Assembly (NCBI GenBank): GCA_037043455.1
Contig: JAWPHD010010371.1
Location: forward strand, 1-64,000
Direction: 5' to 3'
Origin: Cyrtodaria siliqua
Lineage: Eukaryota > Mollusca > Bivalvia > Adapedonta > Hiatellidae
Length of the DNA stretch: 64,000 bases
Within the stretch, counting starts at the first letter, position 1, and each line of letters starts with the position of its first letter. Of this stretch, positions 1-11,650 are shown one piece after another. Under the pieces are notes generated by a model. That model did not search any database. It was not told the DNA's origin and saw only the letters and a list, made by a program, of their open reading frames with translations. Both the position numbers and the translations under genes were made by a program.

Positions 1-1139
1 ATTTTCGAGGAATTTCAGGTTTAAAACTTAATACAAAAAAGTCAACTGTTCTACGCGCAGCATCTTTAGCTAAAAGTAATATCGAATTTTGTAAGAGTAA
101 AAAGTTCATATGGACATCAGACAAAGCAACTACTTATAGGATGGTTTTTACAAATAAGAAAGTGAAAATGCATGAATATAACCTAGACACAAAAAATAAA
201 AGATTTTTATACGTGCCTTAATAGTTGGCGAAAGTACAATTTATCACTACTGGGAAAAATTACAGTCATAGAAAATATCTAAACTCATATATCCACTATC
301 AGGTCTTGAAAACTCACAAAAAGATATCATGAAAAAAAAACACTCAAGCTACATGTACTTTCAGTTTTCTTTGGGACGATAGACCAGATGAAAATGGAGG
401 GCTTAAAATGATTAATATAGAGTTTTATCTTAATTCTTTATTAGTTTAGTTTTATCTTTAAAATGTAGTTGGATAAAGAGAATTTTAGACGATAATAATA
501 AAGGGCATTGGAAAGAAATATATGTAAATATATTGTTACTGACCCCCTACAGAAATATGTGGGGTCAGTGAGATGTATAGGGGGCGAGGCGATAGCACCT
601 TTTTTAAGGCAAACGCCGATATTTAACCCATTATAATGGAGCGTCAACGTCATTGAGACGTTCGCGCAAATTGATGTCATGACGTTGACGTCACGACGGT
701 ACAGTTTAAAAACATTATTAAATTTACTTATTATGTTTGTTACTAACGATTTAAAGAACTATTTGCAAATGATTTAAACTTTGAATCAAAATTCTAGTCC
801 ATATTGTTTTAGTGACCCTCTATGAAATTCACTGACCCACTATAGAATAATAGAGGGTCACCATGTGACCGCTCTAATCCAATGAAATTCCTAGAATTTT
901 GTGCGAGGTGCAATAATAGAAAGTAATGGACATATGTAAATTTTAGGCAGACAACAGACAACATTTCCAAAGAGACAATATGGAACAATTCAGCAATTAA
1001 AATTAATGGCAAACTAACATATTTAAAAACATGGGAAAATCGTGGGATAAAATATATTGAACAGTTATATTATTATACAAATAAAAGATTTTTCAAGTTT
1101 CCTGAATTCAAATTTTTTTACAATATTAGCGAAGTAGAT
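1..1139 (+). mobile_element. L1-like LINE, decayed left fragment (reverse transcriptase end)
   Basis: Reading forward with several frame changes, this stretch gives peptides typical of the region after the catalytic core of an L1-type reverse transcriptase: 'FSGISGLKLNTKKSTVLRA'-like text near 1-60, then 'KLIYPLSGLENSQKDIMKK' near 270-340. After an inserted MITE, 'IWNNSAIKINGKLTYLKTW' and 'RGIKYIEQLYYY' follow at 980-1075. It has many stops and frameshifts, so it is a dead copy, and it is open at the left edge of the window. It stops at 1139 where a tandem-core element begins. The matching C-terminal part is at 6485-7290, so both are probably one LINE split by later insertions. Family placement rests on recognised protein wording, not on an alignment. 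Confidence 0.7.
538..862. mobile_element. MITE with TGACCC-type termini, inserted in the LINE
   Basis: The left end reads ACTGACCCCCTACAG and the right end reads as its rough reverse complement (TAATAGAGGGTCACC). Each end also holds a second inverted subrepeat (GGGGTCAGTGA on the left, TCACTGACCC on the right). LINE coding text is readable on both sides, which shows this is an insertion. No protein is encoded. I could not identify a clean target-site duplication, so the superfamily is unknown. Confidence 0.55.
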
Positions 1140-1140
1140 T

Positions 1141-2221
1141 TTTAGCTCGACTATTCAAAGAATAAGAGAGCTTATGTAATCACCCTGGCGTCGGCGTCCC
1201 ACATCAAGGTTTGCGTGTAAGCTGTGTTTACAAGTCTATATTTCTTACATTTCTTATCCTAGCACAACCAAATTTGGCCATGGGCTTCCTTATAGCATTA
1301 TCTTAAGGGCTGCATAAGCAATTTTGGTTCCTGTAACCCATGGGCTCCCATGGAACCCAAATTATGATAGCCCATAAAATGTGTCCCATTTCACATCAAA
1401 TTTTGCGTGTAAGCTGTGTTTACAAGTCTATATCTCTTACATTTCTTACCCTAGCACAACCAAATTTGGCAATGAGCTTCCTTATAGCATTGTCTTAAGG
1501 GCTGCTTAAGAAAATTTGGTTCCTGTAACCCCTGGGCTCCCATGAAACCCAAATTCTAATAGCCCTTAACATGTGTCTATTTCACATAACATTTTGTGTG
1601 TAAGCTGTGTTTACAGGTCTTTATCTCCTACATTTCTCGTCCTAGCTGAACTATATTTAGGAATTGGTTTCCTTATAGTATGTTGTAAAGGGTTGTGTAA
1701 GTAATTTTGTATTCTGCAAATTCTGGGCTCCCACGGAACCCAAATTGTGATGGCCCATAAAATGTGCAATAAAGGCAGATCTAGGTTTGCATGTAAGCAT
1801 GTATATACATGTATCTATGATTTTGGTATGGGATTTTTTATAGCATTATGCATCTTATTCATACTTCACCCATATTGGGGCATGGGCTTTCTCCTCCACC
1901 CCGCGCCCCACTCCCTCCACCCTTTTTTTTTTTACATTTTTGTGTTGTTTTGTGTTGTTTTTGTCTTACACATAGCTTTTTACACATATTTGTTGCTCCC
2001 TCCACACCCCCCCCCCCCTCCCACACACACCCCACACACACCCGCCTATTTCCCCTCCCCTACACCCATACCACTCGAAACTCATTTTTTTTTACATAGT
2101 TCTGTTTTGTTTTAGTCAATTCTTACACATAGCTTCTTACACATATATGTTGCCCACTCGCCCCCTACCCCGCATCCCACCCCCTCCCCAACCCCACTCG
2201 AAACTCAATATATATATTTTT
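1141..2221 (+). repeat. Tandem-core element A (left part), 192-bp repeats then C-rich tract
   Basis: It starts with AGCTCGACTATTC, which pairs imperfectly with the following AGAATAAGAGAGCT to form a hairpin. Then come about 3.4 copies of a repeat of about 192 bp; GTGTAAGC recurs at 1213, 1405, 1596 and, as ATGTAAGC, at 1789. After 1870 the unit changes to a C-rich and T-rich repeat with the phrases CACTCGAAACTCA and TTCTTACACATA. The same TTCTTACACATA phrase resumes at 6460-6484, after element B, so B appears to sit inside A. The open frames over 1747-2115 are low-complexity by-products. Confidence 0.6.
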
Positions 2222-2471
2222 ACCTCTACTGGCCTTATGGGATGCCGAGTTGTCCGTCGTCCGCCCGTCCGCCGTTAAATTTTGTCTCGTTAAGACAATA
2301 GGACCTTCATTTTCATCCGATCTTTACCAAACTTTAACAGGTTGTTAATTTCAATGAAAGCTCGGACAAGTTCGAAAAACAGCCAGATCGGACCAGTAAC
2401 AGCGGAGTTATGGCCCTTGATTTGGTTAAAAATGCTATATTTTGCCTCGTTAAGACGACAGGGCCTTCATT

Positions 2472-3940
2472 AGCTCGACTGATCAGAGATCAGCAGAGCT
2501 TATGCCGTGGTGCGGCGTCCGTCGTCCGTCTGTCCGTCCGTCTGTCCGTAAACTTTTATTTGTAGCGACTACTCCTCTGAAACTACTGGATGGATTTTCA
2601 TGAAACTTTACAGAAATGTTGCCCATGAAGTCTAGTTGATCCTAGCAAATATTCATGTTGATGTGAAATCCAAGATGGCCACCACAGCTAAAAATAGATT
2701 ATTAAAAAATAAGTTTGTAGCGACTACTTCTTAAAAAATTATAAGTGATATTGATATGGGACTTTTTCTAAAATGATCAGCAGGACATGATGTTGGTCCT
2801 TGTCAAAAATCGTTTTTATTCGACGTTAAACATGGCTGCCAGTGGCCATCTTTGTTTACATAGAGTTATATAGTAAAAACTTGTAGCGACTACTCCTCTG
2901 AAACTACTTGACGGATGTCAATGAAACTTCACAGGAATGTTGCTCTTGATGTCTATTTGATCCTAGAAAAATTTCAGGCTGGCCGGAAATTCAAGATGGC
3001 CGCCACGGCTAAAAATAGATTTAAAATAAATGCATTTGTAGCGACTGCTTTTTGAAAATTGTAAGTGATATTGATATGGGATGTTTTCTAAAATGATCAG
3101 CATGACATGATGGTGATCCTTGTCGAAATTTATTTCGATGCGACTTTAAACATGGCCACTAGCGGCCATCTTTGTTTACATAGATTTATATAGTAAAAAC
3201 TTGTAGCGACTACTCCTCTGAAACTACTGGATGGATATTCATGAAACTTTACAAAAATGTTGCCCATGAAGTCTAGTTGATCCTAGCAAAAATTCATGTT
3301 GATGCGAAATCCAAGATGGCCGCCAAAGCTAAAAATAGATTTTTAAAATACAAGTTTGTAGCGACTACTTCTTGAAAACTATAGGTGATATTGATATGGG
3401 ACTTTTTCTAAAATGATCAGCATGACATGATGTTGATCCTTGTCGAAAATTATTTTGCTGCCAGTGGCTATCTTTGTTTACATAGAGTTATATAGTAAAA
3501 ACTTGTAGCGACTACTCCTCTGAAACTACTTGACGGATGATCATGAAACTTCACAGGAATGTTGCTCTTGATGTCTAGTTGATCCTAGAACAATTTCAGA
3601 CTGGCCGGAAATGGATGGCCACCATGGCTAAACATAGATTTTTTAAAACAAGTTTGCAGCGACTACTTCTTGAAAACTGTAAGTGAAATTGATATGGGAC
3701 TTTTTCTGAAATGATCAGCATGACAAGATGTTTATCCTTGTCGAAAATTTTTTGATTCGACATTAAACATTGCTGCCAGTGGCCATTTTTGTTTACCTAG
3801 AGTAATATAGTAAAAACTTCAACTTGTAGCGACTACTCCTCTGAAACTATACTAGACAGTCTTCTATGAAACTTCACAGGAATGCTGATATAGCTATCTA
3901 AATCTATCAGTAGAGCTTCAAGGTCATTGACCTCTTGTTT
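2472..3940 (+). mobile_element. Tandem-core element C, 320-bp units, nested in B
   Basis: The 5' end is a nested hairpin: AGCTC (2472-2476) pairs with GAGCT (2496-2500), and TGATC (2480-2484) with GATCA (2488-2492). The body is about four copies of a unit of about 320 bp. 'tgtagcgactactcctctg' recurs at 2561, 2882, 3202, 3504 and 3825, and each unit contains 'aagatggccgcc' or a close variant. The 3' end is CAGTAGAGCTTCA, then the perfect palindrome AGGTCATTGACCT (3921-3933), then CTTGTTT. A second, longer copy with the same ends is at 38242-40160, which supports the boundaries. Confidence 0.75.
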
Positions 3941-5039
3941 TTTATTAGGTCTTTACCAAACTTTAGGGGAGACTCCTTAGTTTCGAATGAATGTCCATGG
4001 GGAATTTCTAAGAAATCTTAAGAGATTAAAAGCCATGTACAGGCTAGACAATAAAAAAGAAATCCACAAATGTGGTGTTGATAATTTTGGTGTAAATAAA
4101 CTTTTTGTACTGTGACCGGTATAGAGGCTGTAAACAGAAACTAGTAACTGGTGGCTATGTTGTAAATGGTAGCTTTTTTTTTTATTTCCTGCATTTCTGC
4201 AATCGACATAAGATTACGAAAAAAAAGCCGGATAAGGTATGTAGAAATAGCATTTTTATGACAATTTGGAGTGTTTGTCATTCAATTATGGATGTTTTAT
4301 ATCTCAAATAAGGGACAGGTATATGCTGCCGTGTGTCTATAAATGTCATGTTTTCCTTTTTTTGAGTGCTGAGTGGGTGGGGTAAATGAATTGTATTTGT
4401 AGGCAAATTATATGGTCTTTCAGAAACAGGGCATGTTTGTTAGTTTTGAAAAATAGAATTCAAGTTATTTAACGTAATAAGTGTACATGTCTGAAAATAG
4501 TCTGAATTTCCAAGAAAACTAGATTCCGACCTTACCAGCTTGTTACTATCAATGAAAGCTCGGACAAGTTCGAAAATCAGCCAGATCGAACAAATAAAAG
4601 CGGAGTTATGGCCTTGATTTAGTTTAAAATGCCATATTTTGCCTCGTTAAGACGATAGGGCCTTTATTTTTCATCCGTTAAGAGACTGTTTATATCAATG
4701 AAAGCTCGGGCAAGTTTGAAAACCAGCTATATCTGACCTGGAATACCAGAGTTATTTGCCCTTGAATTACTGAAATTTGCCATTTTCAGCCCTGTGAACA
4801 CTCTAGCGCCTTCATTTTATATTCGATCTTTCCCAAACTTGGCCAAATTGTTGATGTCAATGAAAGCTCTAACGAGTTTGAGAACCAGCCAGATCGAACT
4901 AGTAACACCGGAGGTATGGCCCTTATTCAATATTTGGTAATACACTGCAAACTCAAGGGGTTTTGGGTTCAAATCTCCGAAAAAAATTCTGGGGCATATA
5001 GTAATCGCACCGTCCGGATTCTGTCTGTCCGTCATTCCG

Positions 5040-5540
5040 CAGTTCGTGTCCGGACCGTAACTTCACAACTCCTGCAGGGATTTTTAAATAACTTGGCACA
5101 AGTGATCACCATAACAAGACGATGTGTCGTGCGCAAAACCCAGGTCCGTACCTCAAAGGTCAAGGTCACACTTGAAGTTCATGGGTAAAAAATCTGTCTC
5201 CGTCATTCGTGTCCGGACGGAAACTTCACAACCCCTGTAGGGATTTTAAAATAACTTGGCACAAGTGATCACCATAAGACGATATGTCGCGCGCAAAACC
5301 CAGGTCCGTACCTCAAAGGTCAAGGTCACACTTGAAGTTCATAGGTCAAAAACAGGTACGCAATTTCGTGTCCGTACCGTAACGTCACAACTCCTGCAGG
5401 GATTTTTAAAGAACTTGGCACAAGTGATCACCATAACAAGACGATGTGTCGCGCGCAAAACCCAGGTCCGTACCTCATAGGTCAAGGTCACACTTGAAGG
5501 TCATAGGTCAAAACAGGTACGCAATTTCGTGTCCGGACCG
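5040..5540 (+). repeat. Core array of element B with TCAAGGTCA motifs
   Basis: About three copies of a unit of about 165 bp run in tandem, each with 'cacaactcctgcagggat', 'cttggcacaagtgatcacc' and 'caggtccgtacctca'. TCAAGGTCA occurs once per unit at 5160-5168, 5320-5328 and 5482-5490. The open frames here (4916-5188, 5256-5480, 5446-5667) follow the repeat and are not genes. Confidence 0.65.
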
Positions 5541-6484
5541 TAACGTCACAGTGATTGTTAATATCAATGAAAGCTCTGACAAATTTGAAAAACAGCCAGA
5601 TTGGACCATTTACACAGGAGTTATGACCCTTGATTTTCTGAAAAATTCAATATTTTGGCCTCAGTAAGACAAAAGGGCCTTCATTTGGACGGATTTCAGT
5701 GAAACTTTTCAGGGATGATCAGTACCAAGCCTAGTTGTACATACCGTCATCATGTTCCGGTTGAGTGATTTTGGCGGAGTTATGTCCCTTTAAAGGTTTT
5801 AATACAAATACTTGTCCAGACTAGTTCTCCTGAGCCCCTGGCCAGATTTAAACGAAACTTTTAGGGATGATCAGTTCCAGGTCTAGTTGTGGAAATCATC
5901 GCCATGTTCCGGTTGAATGATTTTTGGCAGAGTTATGGCCCTTTAAAGGTTTTTGATGCACAAATATTTTCCGGGCTAATTCTCCTGAACCCCTGGCTGG
6001 ATTTCAGCTGAACTTGACAAGGATGATCATTATCAAGCCTAGTTGTGCATATCATTGCCATATTCCGGTTGAATGATTTTTGGCAGAGTTATGGCCCATT
6101 TAAATTTTTTAATAGACAAACTTTTCCCAAATTAGTCTCTTCTGAATTCCTTGCCGGATTTCAGCGAATATTGGTGGGGATGATCAGTACCAAGCCTAGT
6201 TGCACCTGTCGTTGCCGTGTTCTGGTTGAATGCATTTTAGCAGAGTTATGACTCCTTAAAGGTTTTAATACACTAACTTCATACAGACTAGTTCTCCTGA
6301 ACGTCTGGCTGGATTTCAACAAAACTTGGCAGGGATGATCAGTACCAAGCCTAGTTGCGTATGTCATCGCCATGTTCCGGTTGAATGATATTATACATAA
6401 ACTTTATGTTTAGCCAGTAGAGCGTCCACAGGCCCTCTTGGCCCTCTTGTTTTTGTCTTCTTACACATAACTTCTTACACATAT

Positions 6485-7290
6485 GCACCACATCAGAGTA
6501 AATGGGAAGAAATATTTGACAAAGTGGAAAGAAATTTATTTAATACCTTTTCGATGTACAATATATATGAAATTAAGAGCATTTCAGTATAAATATCTTA
6601 CTCGAATTTTACCTTCCAACAAACTACTACACAAATGCAAGCTAATAAATTCAAGTCTTTGTGACTTCTGCAACATGCATGTGGAAACACTTACACATCT
6701 TTTTTGGGAATGTCATATATGGCAGAGATTTTTTGTCACAATTACAACAAATTCCAAATTCTACAAAGCAAAGGGTTTCAAATTACTTTTGATATAAAGA
6801 CCATCATTGGGCTTAATATGTAAAAACAACAGAAACGCTTGTATTTTGAACTTTATTATTATTATTTTATAATACTTTCTATACAGAAAAAAGTATTATA
6901 AAACCATCCCTGATATTGAATGGTTTATGAGATATTTGCATTATAGGAAATATATTGAGGAAATTATTGCATTCTCTAAGAACAATTTGAACAACACAAT
7001 GCCAAATGGAACTTTGTTGACATTTGATAATTGAAATAGAGATATAGAAGGTTAATTAGTAACGATCACTTTCCATAGATATACCTCTTACTATACTCAT
7101 ACTATATTCTCTTTTTTTCTAGCTTTCTAGCATCTACCTTTTCACTCTATATATATAATCTAAACATTTTCTTTTCAATACAATAGATTGTAATTTATTG
7201 TTGAAGTATATAATTTCATAATTATTGCTTTTGTAATTTTGTCTCCTCATATCAAGACAGGTTTTGAATTAGCAATAAATAAATGTATAC
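6485..7290 (+). mobile_element. L1-like LINE, decayed right fragment (C-terminus and 3' UTR)
   Basis: An open frame ending near 6797 encodes 'KLRAFQYKYLTRILPSNKLL' and then the zinc-binding-like signature SSLCDFCNMHVETLTHLFWE, followed by C-H: a CxxC...H...C arrangement typical of the zf-RVT tail of L1-type LINEs. A frameshift follows, then an AT-rich 3' region ending near an 'aataaataaatg' tract at about 7285. It follows directly on the last piece of element A. It most likely completes the LINE fragment of 1-1139, with roughly 60-80 codons missing between the two parts. Confidence 0.72.
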
Positions 7291-7999
7291 AATCATAGTG
7301 AATGTGGATTTAAAATACCCGGTAAAATACCAGGTAGATATAAAAAAATATATATATGATCGCACGGAAAATATATGCACAGTTAAGTAACCGAATCACA
7401 CTTTTCATCTCGATATATGCATGAGGCTCGGACCCATAAAGTTCATATCGGTTGGCTCCATATATTCTTGTAACATTGTGTTGCGGTGCTTTCAGCTCGA
7501 CTCAATTTTAAAAGTGGATGATATTCATTTAATTCAACAACACATTGAACCGAAATACATGTTTCTATGTTAGAACTGAATGTTTAACATCTACAGATCT
7601 ACAGTTTTCCACATGTTACCCCCGTGTGGTTGCCGCGGTAGAATACAGCCACTGCAAATCCCGCTAGAGGCAGAGGGGTAGGACCCCACCCCCAAACCCC
7701 ACTCCCGCCTCCCCTTTCATGTTCACTACAACTGTCATTTTTTATCATGTTCATTCAAGGTCTTCATCATGACACCGAGTATGTGGATATGTGGCTCCAT
7801 CGTAAATGGAGTATCTACTCCAGAATTTGCAACTCAGCATTTTCTGCAGGTTAGAAGGTTCGAGGCCCATTTCCCATATTTTATCTTGATGTAAATGGAG
7901 GATGAATTTGGCACGTTCATTCCTGTTAGGCGCCATATAACCTTTCATGTGTTGGTGCGCCGTAAAACCCAATTCAATTAAATTCCACATTTTCCAATT
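7291..7999. other. No gene recognised
   Basis: AT-rich sequence with one short C-rich patch (7675-7725). A minus-strand frame at 7751-7990 gives a peptide without any known domain. A GGTTCGAGGC word at 7857 resembles a Pol III B box, but no A box is convincing. Confidence 0.4.
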
Positions 8000-8002
8000 T
8001 TA

Positions 8003-8240
8003 AGCTCTACTGACCAGGGTCCAGTTGGGCTTATGCCATGATCTGTTGTCTATCTGTCTGTCTGTTAACCTTTTGATATCAATATAGCTATTTCACTTTG
8101 CATCCGATATTTACCAAACTTGGCCAGAGGCTTAATTATATCAATGAACGCTTGGACGAGTTTGAAAACGTACTGATATTCGATAATAAACAGAGTTATT
8201 ACCCTTGATTATTTTTTATTAACTTTTGAAGCCAGAGGCT
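8003..8240 (+). repeat. 5' end relic of a tandem-core element
   Basis: It starts AGCTCTACTGACC, then GGGCTTATGCCATG and a 'tctgtctgtctg' run, followed by 'catccgatatttaccaaac' and 'atcaatgaacgcttgg'. This matches the start and first core of element B at 2222-2370. No 3' hairpin end follows, so the copy is truncated. Confidence 0.5.
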
Positions 8241-8299
8241 AACATAGGATTATATTAGAGAACAGTTAAAAAGTTAAAGGGAATGTTTTTTCCCTTATC

Positions 8300-8870
8300 T
8301 TTAGGACGAACTCACGTGAAGACGAACACCATTACATCCTACACTTGAGGGTGGCGCCGCCCTCGAGTGTATGATGTGTGGCGCCGCCGCCCTCGAGTGT
8401 ATGATGTATGGCGCCGCTGCCCTCGAGTGTATGAGGTATGGCGCCGCCCTCGAATGTATGACGTGAGGTGCCACCGTCCTCGAGTGTTTGATGTATGGCG
8501 CCGCCACCCTCGAGTGTATGATCGAGTGTATGATGTATGGCACCGCCACCCTTAAGTGTATATTGTATGGCGCCGCTGCCCTCGAGTGTATGATGTATGG
8601 TGCCGCCGCCATCAAGTGTATGATGTATGGCGCCGCCGCACTCGAATGTATAATGTATGGCGCCGCTGCCCTCGAGTGTATGATGTATGGCACCGCCGCC
8701 CTAGAGTGTTTGATGTATGGCGCCGCCGCACTCGAGTGTATAATGTATGGCGCCGCTGCCCTCGAGTGTATGATGTATGGCGCCGCCGCCCTCGAATGTT
8801 TAATGTATGGCGCCGCCGCCATCAAGTGTATGATGTAATAGTGTTCATCTTCACGTGAGTTTGTCCGAAA
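8300..8870. mobile_element. Inverted-repeat element filled by a 30-bp minisatellite
   Basis: The left end (8300-8338) and right end (8832-8870) are inverted repeats of 39 bp with about 35 matches by eye; both contain AACTCACGTGAAGA in the outward reading. The space between is almost entirely a 30-bp minisatellite (about 16 units, a few 27 or 42 bp long) with the core GGCGCCGCCGCCCTCGAG and TGTATGATGTAT. Because 30 is divisible by three, every frame stays open. That creates apparent proteins on both strands (174, 116 and 100 residues, for instance a repeated APYIIHSRAA), which I do not accept as genes. The GC-rich core stands out sharply from its AT-rich surroundings. Confidence 0.75.
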
Positions 8871-10619
8871 TATATATATATGCAGTTCAATAGATCGCCG
8901 CTCCAGTAATAAATGTAGAAATGGGAATCATTACACAAACAAACAAGAAACTCGGTGTTCATGCAAAAATCAATGGGCGTGTTACACCTAATGCCACAAT
9001 GAATGGTTTATTGTGTTATTTTTATTTACCGTATCCGGGCCTCACAGGATATTTAGGTCTTCATATGCCTACATGCACTGAAAAAAAACCCACTACTCTT
9101 CTACACGTATCGAGTTTGATCACGCAGCCTCTCCCATCCCACCGTATGCCATCGTATGGCAGGAAAAACATACGACACATTGATTTTCTAGGGTACATAT
9201 CGGGCTAGTTCTAAGAAATCCTGAAATAACATCTATAATTGCCAATTATATCCCCCCATTTAAATAAAATCGTCCATTTCCAGAAATTCACTACTATTAA
9301 ATACTAGTATAACTAGAATGTAGAGTTAGCTTTCACTGAAATGACATAAAATATTATATATCTATGAGATTAAAAATGAAAAATCGGATAACATGTCCCT
9401 GATGTCACTTACATGCCATTGCTCAAATCTGTGCATTGTTTTCTCAGTAATATGAAATCGCAATCACGTACTTTTTCAGTCAGAGACATGTCCCCACTTA
9501 GCGTTATTACAGTATTAGAAGTTGATGAAACTCTACACAGAGTTGTCGTTCCTCGAATTAAGTGAGAGCAAGGAACGACAATCCTGGTAGAAAACTGAAA
9601 TCTGATACTAATAACAGGATTGACGCTGCAATCTTGCTGTTTTTAAACTCATTTTTGACATTAGTTTGTCTATGTAACTGACGTGTTCAAATTATTAATA
9701 ATAATTATTAATACTTCTGTGAATAGTTAATGCACATGTTGATTATATGCATTGCAACAGTAATATATTAAAGTATTGTGTTGTATATATCTTAATTCAG
9801 ATAAACAGTATATTATTCAACTATAAATTTACCATCCTCTCCGCTGTGTGTTAGATACACATGCACTTACATATACTGAAGCGACGCACACGTCTAACAT
9901 TAAAAAGGCCTGACAGAGTTAGAGTGCTTGTAACACAGCTGATAAAACATGTATGCATAGTTTCAAAGTGTTCTGATGATTAATATGTCTGCCAAGTTTA
10001 AAAGCTTTTAAGCAATTATGTTCTACATCTACATCTACATCTATAGTATACGTTGATCTGTCAAAATATGACAATCATTCAACGGAAAAACGACTTTGCA
10101 TCGCGGTTCAATATAAGTGTACATTCGATATTCTAACTGAAAATCTAAGTTAAAAAGGGAGATAATTCAAGTATATTTTTACGACAGAGTTATGGTTCTT
10201 GTCATATAACATTGTGTAATAATAATGAACATGTGTGACAAGTTTCAAAGCTTTCCGACAATTCTTTTTTGAGAAACGAGGAAAAACAAAAACTTGAACT
10301 TTCAACAAAAACATAACCAAAAACGTCAAAACGCGTCGGTCGTCCGGACGGACGGAAATCTCTAAACTATAAGCCTGGATGCTAAAAAAAAGAAAATGAA
10401 ATCAATTCAGTAATAATTATGGACACTTTATTTCTATAGATGGCAAACATTTATTAATAAGTTGCATTGTATAATAATACATAACCGTAGTTTAGTTGTA
10501 TTATTGTGTCATAAACTAAAACACGACATATACTTCCTTTTAACCAAACAAAAGACATTGATCACACAAGACTATAATTTCTCGAAATTGTACATAAAAA
10601 CAAACCCTTAATGGAGATG
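8871..10619. other. No gene recognised; weak tandem-core traces near 9900-10370
   Basis: This is AT-rich sequence. 8921-9208 holds an open frame of 95 residues without a recognised domain. At 9542-9582 a short hairpin is formed by GTTGTCGTTCCT and AGGAACGACAAT. Between about 9930 and 10370 the phrases 'gacagagttatggttcttg', 'gacaagtttcaaagctttc' and 'gtcggtcgtccggacgg' are of the tandem-core element type but heavily decayed. Confidence 0.4.
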
Positions 10620-11650
10620 ATACAACATCTGCATTGTGTACATGTTTGAATCCCACTGGGAGCTCGACTACTCTAAGACACATCTAAAAGTTGATATTGA
10701 CTTTAAGTTTAAAAATGGAGATTTACCGAGTTATTTGAATGAAATATTCCCTGCAACTATTTCGGAATCGAATCCTTACAACTTGAGAAACAGTTCCAAC
10801 TTCGTTACTTTACCTAGAAGAACAGATCTGTTTCCGAGATCAGTCTTACCGTCATCTCTAAAACTTTGGAACGAACTAGATATTAATATTCGCGAAGCAC
10901 CATCCCTTTCGAGTTTTAAAACTAGACTTAAAAATTACTTTAAACCACCGATATTACCCCAATACTACATATTGGGTGATAGATACCTTTCAGTTCTACA
11001 TGCGCGTTTGCGAAACAATTGCTGCAATTTAAACGCTGATCTCTATCTTAATCATTTGAGGGATAATCCGAATTGTATATGTGGTGATGGTTTTGAAGAT
11101 GTTGAGCATTATTTGTTTAGATGTGTAATTTTCAGAAATGAAAGACGGCAATTATTTTTTAGACATTCGTATATTTCATCCTTTGAGTAGTCACAAACTT
11201 GTATACAGCATCGACCAACTAACGGACGAGGAAAATCATATTCTATTTACTCAAGTTCAAAACTATATTAAAAACACTAAACGATTCCAAAATCCTTAAC
11301 TTTGTATCAATATGACGTTGTACTTTGCCTATATCAACTGTCGCTGTCTTTCTATCAGCCTGAATATGGGGTGTTATTTCGGTGGAGATTGCGTGGGGGT
11401 AGAATGGCACGGCAGAGTTAAACATTTTGAAATTATTTTTTTCTTCGTTTTTCCTTAACAAATTTATATTTAAATGTATTGTAACAATTCCAAGCCGATA
11501 ATCACGTACACCTTTTCAGTCACAATGGAGAGAACTGTAACTAATGTTGTAATAACTTGTAGTTCAATCCATTTGCATATGTTTCTATGAACATTGTGAT
11601 GTTGAATCGATGTATTGTAACATATCTGCAATAAAATATTATTAAACTAA
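10620..11650 (+). mobile_element. LINE 3' part with truncated ORF2 C-terminus
   Basis: The open frame 10636-11190 encodes the C-terminal part of a non-LTR retrotransposon protein: NPYNLRNSSNFVTLPRRTDL, then SLKLWNELDINIREAPSLSS and FKTRLKNYF. A Cys-rich end follows, C-I-C-GDGFEDVEHYLFRC. After a one-frame shift the reading continues through KLVYSIDQLTDEENHILF to a stop near 11299. An untranslated AT-rich tail with an AATAAA signal (near 11630) ends at about 11650. The start at 10636 is only the first methionine in a 5'-truncated copy. A relic with the same domain lies at 52060-52330. Confidence 0.75.

Larger units (their letters stand above)
2222..6453 (+). mobile_element. Tandem-core element B (Helitron-like, non-autonomous?), interrupted by element C
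   Basis: The start is ACCTCTACTGG followed by CTTATGGGATGCC and a run of 'gtccg' words. The 3' end is CAGTAGAGCG, then a hairpin (AGGCCCTCTTGGCCCT), then CTTGTTTTT. Between them lie several tandem cores: a unit with 'aatgaaagctcggacaag' (2300-2460, 4530-4900), a unit of about 165 bp with 'cacaactcctgcagggat' (5040-5540, about three copies), and a unit of about 155 bp with 'gggatgatcagtaccaagc' (5680-6400, about five copies). No protein is encoded. Bivalve elements with repeated cores and hairpin 3' ends have been compared with the pearl and Helentron-like groups; I infer the same here. Confidence 0.55.

Noticed and set aside
1747..2115. 122-residue frame rich in Pro, His and Phe
   Set aside because: It lies in C-rich and T-rich repeat sequence of element A, with no codon-level structure.
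5256..5667. Frames with repeated 'ARKTQVRTSKVKVTLEV'
   Set aside because: They are translations of the 165-bp core of element B.
8301..8858. Apparent proteins of 174, 116 and 100 residues on both strands
   Set aside because: They are translations of a 30-bp minisatellite; all frames are open because the unit is divisible by three.
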